Source: an uncultured Phocaeicola sp. (lineage in GTDB: Bacteria; Bacteroidota; Bacteroidia; Bacteroidales; Bacteroidaceae). From it: a DNA stretch of 64,000 bases. The notes under the pieces were generated by a model that had not been told where the DNA came from, did no database searches, and saw only the letters and a program-made list of their open reading frames with translations. The translations under genes were made by a program, and so were the position numbers. Below are positions 9,140 through 18,342 of the stretch, in pieces. The stretch spans positions 1 to 64,000 of the forward strand of contig CALUIZ010000015.1 of NCBI GenBank assembly GCA_944320815.1. Direction: 5' to 3'. The stretch's first letter is position 1; each line of letters starts with the position of its first letter.

Positions 9140-10543
9140 ATGATAAAACTGAAAGAGAAAATTGGTTACGGATTGGGCGATATGGCTTCCTCTATGTTCT
9201 GGAAGCTGTTCGGTGCCTACCTGATGATTTTTTATACGGATGTGTTCGGGCTCCCTGCCGCGATGGTGGGAACTATGTTTTTGGTGACTAGAGTTTGGGA
9301 TTCGGTTTTTGATCCCGTGATAGGTATTATTGCAGACAGAACCGACAGTCGTTGGGGTAAATTCCGGCCTTATTTATTGTTTTTGGCCATTCCTTTCGGT
9401 TTGATTGGAGTACTTACTTTTTATACTCCTCCTTTCGGTGATGTCGGCAAACTGGTGTATGCCTACATTACCTATTCACTGATGATGATGGTCTACTCGG
9501 GCATCAATGTGCCTTATGCCTCGTTGCTGGGTGTCATGAGTCCCGACCCGAAAGAGCGTGGCACTCTGTCCACTTTTCGTATGATGTTTGCCTATCTGGG
9601 CAGTTTTGTCGCCCTGCTTCTGTTCATGCCGATGGCGAATGCTTTCAGCGGACACAGTTCGGACATTGCGGCCCAGCAACACGGATGGCTGATGGCGGTA
9701 ATCGTGATTGCGGTGATGTGTGTGCTGCTCTTCTTTGGCTGTTTCTCGTGGACAAGAGAGCGGGTGAAGCCGATAAACAAGGCGAAGAGTTCGCTGAAAG
9801 ATGATGTGCGCGACCTGTTCCGCAATCATCCCTGGTGGATACTTTTCGGTGCCGGTGTCGCTTCACTGGTGTTCAATTCCATCCGTGACGGGGCTGCGGT
9901 TTACTATTTCAAGTATTTCATTGTGGAAGAAGACTTCCATGTCATCTCCATTTTCGGCATGTCGTTCGTGTTGAGCGGTCTGTTCCTTTCGGTCGGGCAG
10001 ATGGCAAATATCATTGGAGTCGTGCTGGCTGCGCCTGTCAGCAACCGGATCGGGAAAAAGAACACCTTCTCACTCGCCATGCTTCTGGCCACGGTGTTGA
10101 GTGTCGTCTTCTTCTGGTTCGATAAGGATGACCTGTTGCTGATATTCGTTTTCCAGTGTCTGATAAGTATCTGTGCCGGGAGTATTTTCCCTCTGCTCTG
10201 GTCCATGTATGCCGATTGCGCCGACTATTCGGAACTGAACACGGGAAACCGTGCCACAGGACTGATATTCAGTGCATCGTCGATGAGCCAGAAGTTCGGA
10301 TGGGCCATCGGTACCGCCATTACAGGATGGTTGCTGTCCTATTTCGGTTTCCAGGCGAATGCCGTGCAGAGTGAGGAGACGATACAGGGTATCAAGATGT
10401 TCTTGAGCTGGCTTCCCGCTGCCGCTGCTTTCATTTCCATGATATTTGTGATAGGTTATCCATTGGGAGAGCAGAGGATGAAGGAGATAATAGGAAAGCT
10501 GAATGAGAAACGAATAATTGATAATGATGGAAACAATGAATAA
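9140..10543 (+). CDS. GPH-family (MFS) manno-disaccharide symporter
   Basis: Inner-membrane cation symporter of the glycoside-pentoside-hexuronide family; inferred to bring mannobiose or mannosylglucose into the cytoplasm. The 467-residue protein has about 12 hydrophobic segments. It carries family signatures at the N terminus (GYGLGDMASSMFWK and VWDSVFDPVIGIIADRTDSR, then WGKFRPYLL), and the mid-protein FPLLWSMYADCADYSE motif. The stop codon overlaps the start region of the epimerase gene, so the two are translationally coupled. Neighbours give the likely substrate. Confidence 0.88.
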   Translation: MIKLKEKIGYGLGDMASSMFWKLFGAYLMIFYTDVFGLPAAMVGTMFLVTRVWDSVFDPVIGIIADRTDSRWGKFRPYLLFLAIPFGLIGVLTFYTPPFGDVGKLVYAYITYSLMMMVYSGINVPYASLLGVMSPDPKERGTLSTFRMMFAYLGSFVALLLFMPMANAFSGHSSDIAAQQHGWLMAVIVIAVMCVLLFFGCFSWTRERVKPINKAKSSLKDDVRDLFRNHPWWILFGAGVASLVFNSIRDGAAVYYFKYFIVEEDFHVISIFGMSFVLSGLFLSVGQMANIIGVVLAAPVSNRIGKKNTFSLAMLLATVLSVVFFWFDKDDLLLIFVFQCLISICAGSIFPLLWSMYADCADYSELNTGNRATGLIFSASSMSQKFGWAIGTAITGWLLSYFGFQANAVQSEETIQGIKMFLSWLPAAAAFISMIFVIGYPLGEQRMKEIIGKLNEKRIIDNDGNNE

Positions 10544-11714
10544 TCTTCGGAATGAAGTCCGTTCCGAACTGGAGAACAATATTCTGCCGTTTTGGATGAA
10601 CCGGATGGCAGACAAAGAGAACGGCGGCTTTTACGGACGCATTGACGGATACGGCGTGCTGCATCCGGATGCCCCGAAAGGGGCGATATTGAACGCACGT
10701 ATTCTGTGGACTTTCTCGGCGGCTTACCGTCTGCTGAAGAAAGAGGAGTATCTGGAAACGGCATCACGCGCCAAACGTTTTCTTCTGGACTTTTTCTACG
10801 ACAAACAATATGAGGGTGTCTATTGGGAACTGGATGCCGAGGGAAAGCCGTTGGATACGAAGAAACAGATTTATGCGTTGGGCTTTGCCATCTATGGATT
10901 GAGCGAATATGTCCGTGCGACCGGTGATGCGGAAGCGTTGGAGTATGCGGTGAGGCTGTTTGAGGCAATAGAGAAATACAGTTTTGATTCGGAATGGAAC
11001 GGTTATGTGGAAGCATTGACACGCGACTGGCAGCCCATTGAGGATATGCGTCTGAGCGACAAGGATGAGAACGAGAAAAAAACGATGAACACGCATCTGC
11101 ATATTCTGGAACCTTATGCCAATCTGTACCGTGTATGGAAGGACGAACGTCTGAAGAAACAGTTGCGGAATCTGGTTGAACTGTTTGTGACAAAGATACT
11201 TGATGTCCGTACCGGACACCTGAACTTGTTTTTTGAAGAGGATTGGTCAAATAAGTATCATATTATCTCTTATGGGCACGATATTGAGGCTTCCTGGCTG
11301 ATTCATGAAGCTGCGCTTGTGTTGGGTGACGAAGAGCTGTTGCGACGCATCGAGCTTGTGGTCGTGAAGATAGCTGAGGCCGCTGACGAAGGCTTGAACT
11401 CCGACGGAAGCATGATATACGAGAATTTCGTGGACAGTCGGAAGGTCGACCGTGAACTCCACTGGTGGGTTCAGGCAGAGAATGTGGTGGGACACGTCAA
11501 TCTTTATCAGCATTTCCACGATGAGGATGCGTTGCGTAAAGCGTTGGACTGCTGGAAGTTCATCAAAGAAAACCTGATAGACAGGGAACATGGCGAATGG
11601 TACTGGAGCCGTTATGCGGACGGTGCGGTGAACCGTAAGGATGACAAGGCCGGATTCTGGAAATGTCCTTATCATAACGGGCGCATGTGTATGGAGATTA
11701 TTGAACGCTTCTGA
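10527..11714 (+). CDS. cellobiose 2-epimerase (AGE superfamily)
   Basis: Epimerises mannobiose to mannosylglucose (and cellobiose to glucosylmannose), feeding the GH130 phosphorylase. About 395 residues with the (alpha/alpha)6 barrel signatures GGFYGRIDGYGV, GAILNARILWTFSAAYR, THLHILEPYANLYR and HWWVQAENVVGHVNLYQHF. ATGs at 10524, 10527 and 10536 are all possible and all overlap the symporter stop (10541-10543); 10527 is my choice, and a TTG further upstream (10518) is unlikely. Last gene of the first mannan operon segment. Resembles the B. fragilis enzyme. Confidence 0.9.
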   Translation: METMNNLRNEVRSELENNILPFWMNRMADKENGGFYGRIDGYGVLHPDAPKGAILNARILWTFSAAYRLLKKEEYLETASRAKRFLLDFFYDKQYEGVYWELDAEGKPLDTKKQIYALGFAIYGLSEYVRATGDAEALEYAVRLFEAIEKYSFDSEWNGYVEALTRDWQPIEDMRLSDKDENEKKTMNTHLHILEPYANLYRVWKDERLKKQLRNLVELFVTKILDVRTGHLNLFFEEDWSNKYHIISYGHDIEASWLIHEAALVLGDEELLRRIELVVVKIAEAADEGLNSDGSMIYENFVDSRKVDRELHWWVQAENVVGHVNLYQHFHDEDALRKALDCWKFIKENLIDREHGEWYWSRYADGAVNRKDDKAGFWKCPYHNGRMCMEIIERF

Positions 11715-11883
11715 ACATCCCGGATGATGCGGATGGAATAACCCGGTGTTCCGGTAGAAATACCGAGTTGTTTCAGACCGGATCTCCCGGTGTTTCTGAA
11801 GGTATCCGGAGGCGGTTGTAGCAGATATTGCAATAGTATTATTTATGGATAAGAAAGTATCATGCTATTTCTTTGGATGTCAC

Positions 11884-11891
11884 TACTTTTG
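11884..11891 (+). promoter_or_regulatory. susC -7 box
   Basis: TACTTTTG, giving a 5' leader of about 105 nt. That leader contains a stem gtttacatgt/acaagtaaac (11951-11960, 11967-11976; one A-A mismatch) and a smaller taaaga/tctttta-type hairpin. 11715-12005 has no gene; a short cggta-gaaa-taccg hairpin lies near 11753-11766. Confidence 0.5.
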
Positions 11892-12005
11892 CCTTTGTGA
11901 TAAAGATAACCTTAAGACTGGTATTTTAAAGAACAACTCTTTATTAGCCTGTTTACATGTTATCCTACAAGTAAACGTAATATTAATCATATCAAAAAAC
12001 ACAGT

Positions 12006-15000
12006 ATGAAGCTAAATCTAAGAAAAAATGTCTGGGTAGCCGGAGCCTGTACGGCTTTCTTGTTGGGCGGCGCACCTCATGTCTGGGCTGTTTCATCGGC
12101 CGGAACAGAAATGGCGCAGCAGACGAAGAAGCAGATTACAGGTAAAGTGGTCGATGGAGCCGGTGAGGTGGTTATCGGCGCGAGTGTAGTCGAGAAGGGA
12201 ACGACCAATGGAGTCATTACTGACCTTGACGGAAATTTCTCCTTGAATGTGGCCCCCGGTGCTACGATTGAGATTTCGTTCATCGGCTATACCACGCAGG
12301 AGATAAAAGTTGGCAGCAAGACATCTTTCGAAGTGGTGCTGAAGGATGATTCGGAACTGCTGGACGAGGTGGTGGTGGTAGGTTATGGTACGATGAAGAA
12401 AAGAGACCTGTCTGGAGCGATTTCACAAATCAAGAGCGATGACCTGATGAAAGGAAATCCGGTTGATTTGAGCCAGGGACTTGCCGGAAAGGTGGCCGGT
12501 GTACAGGTCAACCAGAGTGACGGCGCGCCGGGCGGAGGCATCAGCATCCAGATTCGAGGCACCAACTCATTTTCTACCAGTTCGCAACCTTTGTATATTG
12601 TGGACGGTGTACCTTTCGATGCCGGTTCCACTCCTACAAGTGACGCGAACAGCAACAGTAACCAGACCTCCAATCCTTTGACTTTCATCAACCCACATGA
12701 CATCGAGTCCATTGAGGTGTTGAAGGATGCTTCCGCCACGGCCATTTACGGGTCGCGCGGCGCGAATGGTGTGGTTATCGTAACGACCAAGCGCGGTGAT
12801 TCGGGTCGCGATCAAGTAGAGTTCTCTGCAAATTTCAGTTTCTCGCGTGTGGCGAAAAAGATTGACGTGCTTGACGCATATACTTATGCCCAGTATCAGA
12901 ATGAGCAGGTGATGAATGATTATACTTACAGCGGCCGTCCTGTCGGAACCTTGCCTTATCCCGGAAAATGGGAATATGGCCAGAAAGCTGACGGAACCAT
13001 GAATTCCCTGTCGGGAAAGTATCAGCCGTCTCCGGAAGATTTCTTGAACCCGGGAATGCGCTTCGACGAATACGGGAACCAGACTTATGTGGGTATTGCT
13101 GACTGGCAGGATCTGATTTTTCAGGGAGGTTTTTCCCAAGAATACAATATCAGTGTTTCCGGAGGGTCTGACAAGGGATGGCATTCGTTTTCGGCCAACT
13201 ATCTGGATCAGGAAGGTATCATCAAGAATTCCGGCTTCACTCGTTATTCTCTGCGTGCGAATATCGGCCGCAAGATTAACAACTGGCTGGAGATGGGGAT
13301 GAACACGAGCTTCACCCATACGCTGACCGATTTTTCGAAAACGAACGCTTCCGATTATGGTGTAATCCGATCGGCATTGATTTTCCCGACTACTTACGAC
13401 CCGAACAACAACAAGGCCGAAACGGGAGAGCTGAGTTGGTTGGCTTCCAATCCGCTTGCATATATCAATTCGACGAAAGACCAGTTGAAGGCAATCAATG
13501 TGTTCAATTCTTCTTATCTGGAGGTGAAACTCTTTCCGTTCCTGAAGTTCAGGCAGAATGTTGGTATCAGCTATACGAACAACGATCGCGGCACTTATTA
13601 CGGCCGGGAAACGCAGGAAGGCTCTTCCACGAGCAACATAGACGGCAAGGGCGGTCAGTCTACTAACTGGTGGCTGGGCATCACTGCAGAATCTTTGCTG
13701 ACATTCGACAAGTCATTCGGTATCCATTCGGTCAATGCGGTTGCCGGTTTTACGGCGGAAAAGTCCAGTTGGGGCAACAAGTCAATGTCGGCGACTGGAT
13801 TCCCAAGCGACCTGACCCAAGATTATGACATGAGTCTGGGCCGGAATCCGGGCCGTCTGGTTTCTGACCGCGGCGATGCGGCCCTGGCTTCTTTCCTCAC
13901 GCGTGTCAACTATACGCTGATGGACAAGTATATCTTCACCGCGTCTTACCGTGCCGACGGTTCCAGCAAGTTCACGGAGAAGAACAAATGGGCAAGTTTT
14001 CTGTCGGGAGCTTTCGCATGGCGTTTGTCTGAAGAGAAATTCATCAAAAATCTGAACCTGTTCAGTAATCTGAAGCTGAGGCTGAGTTATGGTGAGACCG
14101 GTAACCAAGGTATCGGAAGCTATCGTACAATCTCCATTCTGAATATAGCCAACTATCCTTTCTCCGGAGCGTTGAGCAGCGGTTTCGCTCAGGTAGACTG
14201 GAGAGGGCCGGTTTCGGAGGATTTGCGTTGGGAAACCACTTCTCAGTATAATGTCGGTCTGGATATGGGATTCCTGAACAATCGTATCAACTTTACGGTG
14301 GACTACTATCATAAGAAGACACGAGACTTGCTTCAGGATGTGAAGATTCCTAATAGTACCGGATTCGGCACGATGCTGATAAACAGCGGTTATGTAACGA
14401 ATGAGGGTCTGGAGCTCTCCGGAAAGTTCTATATTCTTCAGGACACTCCGTTGAAATGGAATCTTGATGCCAATATATCGTTCAACCGTAACAAAATCGG
14501 AGGACTTGACTCAGACCAGTATGCGACTCGTTTGTGGAATGCGGCGGATGAAGTTTTCCTGCAACGCAACGGGTGTCCCATTGGTACGATTTTCGGTTAT
14601 GTAGAAGACGGGTTTTATGATAATCTGGCTGAAGTGATGGCTTCGCCCGACCCGGAAGTGCGTGCGAGAGGAGCCTCCATGATCGGTGAAATCAAATACC
14701 GTAACTTTGACGACAATCCCGCCATCACATCTGCCGACCGTGTGATTATCGGCGATACGAATCCTGATTTCGTATATGGAATCACAAACAACTTTGAATG
14801 GAAGAATTTTACGTTGAGTTTCTTCTTGCAGGGTAGTCAAGGCAATGATATTTTCAACGGGAACTTGATGGACATTAAGATGGGAAATGCCGGGAACATT
14901 ACCCGCGAAGCGTATAATTCGCGCTGGACTGCAGAGAACGCCGCAAATGCCCAGTGGCCGAAAGCGACGGCTGGATATGAACGTACTTGGCTGATCTCCA

Positions 15001-15254
15001 ACCGTTATGTGGAGGACGGGTCATATCTCAAGTTGAAAAATCTGAGCATTGGATACAACTGGAAGCCTGACTTCAAGGGCATCAACAATATCAGTATTTA
15101 TGCCAATGCGACGAATCTGTTCACCATCAGCGGATACAGTTGGTATGATCCGGAAGTGAACGCGTTCGGTTCGGATGCTTCGCGCAGGGGTGTGGACATT
15201 TACTCTTATCCGAGCAGCCGTACATTCTCCATTGGACTCAAGGTTAACTTTTAA
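12006..15254 (+). CDS. SusC-like TonB-dependent outer-membrane transporter
   Basis: Imports manno-oligosaccharides across the outer membrane with its SusD lid. The 1082-residue protein has a signal peptide (to about residue 38) and a carboxypeptidase-regulatory-like domain (ITGKVVDGAGEVVIGASVV and TDLDGNFSLNV, about 44-110). It then has the motif LLDEVVVVGYGTMKKRDLSG, a plug ending YGSRGANGVVIVTTKRG (near 250), and a 22-strand-type barrel ending in an aromatic C terminus (IGLKVNF). SusD follows three bases after the stop. Sugar specificity is inferred from the flanking mannanases. Confidence 0.93.
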   Translation: MKLNLRKNVWVAGACTAFLLGGAPHVWAVSSAGTEMAQQTKKQITGKVVDGAGEVVIGASVVEKGTTNGVITDLDGNFSLNVAPGATIEISFIGYTTQEIKVGSKTSFEVVLKDDSELLDEVVVVGYGTMKKRDLSGAISQIKSDDLMKGNPVDLSQGLAGKVAGVQVNQSDGAPGGGISIQIRGTNSFSTSSQPLYIVDGVPFDAGSTPTSDANSNSNQTSNPLTFINPHDIESIEVLKDASATAIYGSRGANGVVIVTTKRGDSGRDQVEFSANFSFSRVAKKIDVLDAYTYAQYQNEQVMNDYTYSGRPVGTLPYPGKWEYGQKADGTMNSLSGKYQPSPEDFLNPGMRFDEYGNQTYVGIADWQDLIFQGGFSQEYNISVSGGSDKGWHSFSANYLDQEGIIKNSGFTRYSLRANIGRKINNWLEMGMNTSFTHTLTDFSKTNASDYGVIRSALIFPTTYDPNNNKAETGELSWLASNPLAYINSTKDQLKAINVFNSSYLEVKLFPFLKFRQNVGISYTNNDRGTYYGRETQEGSSTSNIDGKGGQSTNWWLGITAESLLTFDKSFGIHSVNAVAGFTAEKSSWGNKSMSATGFPSDLTQDYDMSLGRNPGRLVSDRGDAALASFLTRVNYTLMDKYIFTASYRADGSSKFTEKNKWASFLSGAFAWRLSEEKFIKNLNLFSNLKLRLSYGETGNQGIGSYRTISILNIANYPFSGALSSGFAQVDWRGPVSEDLRWETTSQYNVGLDMGFLNNRINFTVDYYHKKTRDLLQDVKIPNSTGFGTMLINSGYVTNEGLELSGKFYILQDTPLKWNLDANISFNRNKIGGLDSDQYATRLWNAADEVFLQRNGCPIGTIFGYVEDGFYDNLAEVMASPDPEVRARGASMIGEIKYRNFDDNPAITSADRVIIGDTNPDFVYGITNNFEWKNFTLSFFLQGSQGNDIFNGNLMDIKMGNAGNITREAYNSRWTAENAANAQWPKATAGYERTWLISNRYVEDGSYLKLKNLSIGYNWKPDFKGINNISIYANATNLFTISGYSWYDPEVNAFGSDASRRGVDIYSYPSSRTFSIGLKVNF

Positions 15255-15257
15255 GTA

Positions 15258-17081
15258 ATGAAAAAGCATACTATTATGAAACTATATAAATTATACTTCA
15301 TGACGGCTCTGGCCGCTGCGGGCTTTGGTCCGTTGATATCTTCCTGCAGTGATTTTCTGAAAGAAGAGCCTTATTCCTATGTCGGCATTGATGAGGTCGG
15401 CAACGATGATGCGGCTGTGGGGCTTTGGGTGACCGGTGTCTACAGCAAATGGGTGGACGACATGGCGCGATGGGGAAATTTCCCTCGCCTGCTGGATATG
15501 GACTGCGACTATGTGTCGGGACCGGACTGGGCCTTTTCAAATCTGGGGGCCGGTAACTTCCAGGGAGATGAAGTCACCAATACGTTGTGGAACGGGTGCT
15601 ATAATCTGATCAACCGTGCCAATGTGGCGATTGTGAACATTAATGACATTACCGGGGCGGATGAAACCGTGAAACAGAATGGCCTGGGAGAGGTTTATTT
15701 CCAGAAGGCTTTCGCTTATTTTTTGCTGGTGCGTGCATACGGTGACATCCCTCTGTTCGATACGTCTATAGACAATGGCGCGGATTATGATCAGCCACGT
15801 CGCCCAATAGCGGATGTATATAAAGAGATTATCCGGATTCTGCAGGATGAAGCGATTCCTCGTCTGTATAAAAATACTGACGCAGGCTATCAGGCCGGAC
15901 ATGTATGTGCTGGTACTGCAGTGGCTTTGCTGGCGAAAGTGTATGCTACGTTGGGTGCCGCTTCCATGCCGGACGGAGCTGAAATGACAGTGAAGACGGG
16001 TACGGCATATAAATTTGATGCGAAAGGTGCCAAACAACTGGAGATTCCTGTGACTAGAACGTTTCAGAAAACACAGGTGACAGGGTATGAGAGCTTTGAC
16101 TATCTGGAATGCTATCGTGAGGCTGCGCGTTGGGCGGGCTATCTGATTGAACCTGACACGGAGCATAATTATGGAAGTTATGGCCTGCTGGATTATGATC
16201 GCCTCTGGACCAAGACCGGCTATGATGAAATCGGACCGGGAATGGAGCATTTGTTCTCTCTCCGCACGAGGAGTGGAGACGATACCTATACTTCCGGAAT
16301 TCTGGAATGGTATAATGGTGTGGAAAACGGCAATGGAGTGATTGCTACAGGCTTGTATATCGGTAACCGCTATCATTGGTACTATTTGTTTGACCATGAT
16401 GACTATCGCATTACGGAAGGGGTGAAGCATCGTTTCGTCGTTTCTTACCAGGATGAGAACGAGAACAATTTAGGGGGCTTCTATTATCCGAATACGGAAG
16501 AGTATAAGATTATGGCAACCGGATATGATTTGGAAGGCAATTGGGTGGCCAGTCCTGTGGCTCCTTATAACGATGGACGCAACTATTACTTTAACGTGTC
16601 GAACGAATGTCTGGCATTCACCAACAAATATTCAGACGTGACGGATGTCACCCAGAAATATTCGGATGCATATTATCCGTTCCTGCGTATGGCGGATGTG
16701 TATCTGATTTATGCAGAGGCTCAGTGTGAACTTGACAACGGATCGGAGGCGATGGCCAGACTGAACGATGTGCGCAGACGCTCGAATGCCGTTCTGATGA
16801 CAAACTATGGAAGCAAAGACGAACTCCGTTCTGCCATTTTTGAGGAAAGGGCGAAAGAGCTGGCTCTGGAGGGTGACCGCCGTTGGGACCTGATTCGTTG
16901 GGGAATCTATCTGGATGTGATGAATTCCATTGGAGGTGTCAACAATGATGGAAGCGAATCCAATTATGATGAGGCTGGCATCAACAAGCATCGTGAGAAC
17001 CGTCATCTGCTGTTCCCGCTGCCTTCTACTGAGGTGTCTACCAATACGGCCATTGACAGCAATAATCCGGGCTGGAGTTAA
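15258..17081 (+). CDS. SusD/RagB-like surface glycan-binding lipoprotein
   Basis: Forms the hinged lid of the SusC channel at the cell surface. The 607-residue lipoprotein has lipobox LISSC followed by SDFLKEEPYS, typical of SusD. The TPR-like SusD fold is recognisable from FQKAFAYFLLVRAYGDIPLF, PFLRMADVYLIYAEAQ and the C-terminal ERAKELALEGDRRWDLIRWG. ATG at 15258 lies 3 bp after the susC stop; an ATG at 15276 also gives a good signal peptide. Binding to mannan is inferred from context. Confidence 0.93.
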   Translation: MKKHTIMKLYKLYFMTALAAAGFGPLISSCSDFLKEEPYSYVGIDEVGNDDAAVGLWVTGVYSKWVDDMARWGNFPRLLDMDCDYVSGPDWAFSNLGAGNFQGDEVTNTLWNGCYNLINRANVAIVNINDITGADETVKQNGLGEVYFQKAFAYFLLVRAYGDIPLFDTSIDNGADYDQPRRPIADVYKEIIRILQDEAIPRLYKNTDAGYQAGHVCAGTAVALLAKVYATLGAASMPDGAEMTVKTGTAYKFDAKGAKQLEIPVTRTFQKTQVTGYESFDYLECYREAARWAGYLIEPDTEHNYGSYGLLDYDRLWTKTGYDEIGPGMEHLFSLRTRSGDDTYTSGILEWYNGVENGNGVIATGLYIGNRYHWYYLFDHDDYRITEGVKHRFVVSYQDENENNLGGFYYPNTEEYKIMATGYDLEGNWVASPVAPYNDGRNYYFNVSNECLAFTNKYSDVTDVTQKYSDAYYPFLRMADVYLIYAEAQCELDNGSEAMARLNDVRRRSNAVLMTNYGSKDELRSAIFEERAKELALEGDRRWDLIRWGIYLDVMNSIGGVNNDGSESNYDEAGINKHRENRHLLFPLPSTEVSTNTAIDSNNPGWS

Positions 17082-17115
17082 ATCAGTTTTGTCCAATGTT
17101 TAAATAAAGAGCAAT

Positions 17116-18288
17116 ATGAGAAAAATAAATATCAGACTGATTGCAATGTCGGCGGCATTGTTGGCCGGACTTTCATCCTGCAATGATATTGTGACTTATA
17201 ATGACAATTATGATGACGGTATGACATCTACGGGTACTCCGGTCATCAATATGGTATATGATGCCGATGATACCGAGAAAACGGCTCCGATTGTATCTGC
17301 CGCCTTTGAAGATATGGTTGTGCTGTCTGGCGAAAATCTCAGTCATGTGACGCGGGTAGCTTTCAATGATGTGGAGGTTCCTTTGTCGGAGGTATATGCG
17401 ACAGCCAAGAATGTTTATCTGCCTATACCGCGCCGGGTGCCGGAGGAAGTGACCAACAAGATTTATTATGAGACGGAATTGGGTAGCACTTCGTATGACT
17501 TTACGGTGGTGATTCCGGAAGTGGAAGTTGAAGGTCTGTTCAATGAATTCTGTGAGCCGGGCGACACGGTGCAGATGGTAGGAAACTTCTTTGACTTGTA
17601 CGGATTTGACGGTTCTGTAGAAACTTCTAAGATTACGATGAACGGCGAGGCATTGAAAGTGGATTCTGTTTCTGAAAGGTATTTTTCGGTGGTGATTCCG
17701 GAGAATGCGCAGCCTAATTCAATTATAAATATTGATTATGAGGGTGTGAACGGGCATGTGAACAGACAGGTGGCCTACCGCAACGAAGATGCCCTGCTGT
17801 TTGATTTGTCCCAGCCCGACGGTATCAGTAATGTGGATTATATTACAGACGGGAGTAATGCAGGTGATCCGGAACCGTTGAACGGTCCTTTTGTACGGAT
17901 AGAAGGAAGCTTTGATGCATGGCAATGGACGGAATGGCTGAAAGGAAACGTGATTTTCCCGTCGGAAGACGTGGCGGCCAATCCTTCGGACTATACATTC
18001 AAGTTTGAGGTGTGTTCAGCTACCGCTACCCCTTTTTATGATTCGGACGGTTATGGCTATTTGTTCCAGTTCAACAGTGCTGACAACTCTGCTTTCCCAT
18101 GGAATCCTTCGGAAATAAGCGGCTTCAATACTTATGGCGAGTGGCGGACTGTCACTCTGGATTTCGGGACGGTTGCACCGAAACAGACTTCCGTCACGAC
18201 GGATTTCAACTTCATCATGCAACCCAATTCCGCTTGGACGGTTGACCATAGTTTTGCGAATTTCCGTGTTGAGAGAAAATTACAGTGA
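17116..18288 (+). CDS. surface glycan-binding lipoprotein (SGBP-B-like, IPT/TIG domains)
   Basis: Non-catalytic cell-surface binder that helps capture polysaccharide. The 390-residue lipoprotein (lipobox AGLSSC, then NDIVTYNDN) has IPT/TIG-type Ig-like repeats: DMVVLSGENLSHVTRVAFND, and a second with GDTVQMVGNFFDLYGF. A C-terminal aromatic-rich beta domain carries WQWTEWLKGN and YGYLFQFNSADNSAFPW, like the SGBP-B glycan-binding domain. It occupies the usual SusE position, 34 bp after susD. Ligand is inferred to be mannan or galactomannan. Confidence 0.82.
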   Translation: MRKINIRLIAMSAALLAGLSSCNDIVTYNDNYDDGMTSTGTPVINMVYDADDTEKTAPIVSAAFEDMVVLSGENLSHVTRVAFNDVEVPLSEVYATAKNVYLPIPRRVPEEVTNKIYYETELGSTSYDFTVVIPEVEVEGLFNEFCEPGDTVQMVGNFFDLYGFDGSVETSKITMNGEALKVDSVSERYFSVVIPENAQPNSIINIDYEGVNGHVNRQVAYRNEDALLFDLSQPDGISNVDYITDGSNAGDPEPLNGPFVRIEGSFDAWQWTEWLKGNVIFPSEDVAANPSDYTFKFEVCSATATPFYDSDGYGYLFQFNSADNSAFPWNPSEISGFNTYGEWRTVTLDFGTVAPKQTSVTTDFNFIMQPNSAWTVDHSFANFRVERKLQ

Positions 18289-18342
18289 TAGTATTCAACG
18301 GCCAGATTTTTTGACGGGTCTGGCATTAAAAAAATGATTGTT

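Noticed and set aside
11892..12005. Antisense small RNA in the susC leader, as in some Bacteroides glycan loci
   Set aside because: No minus-strand -7 box was found there; only small hairpins are present.
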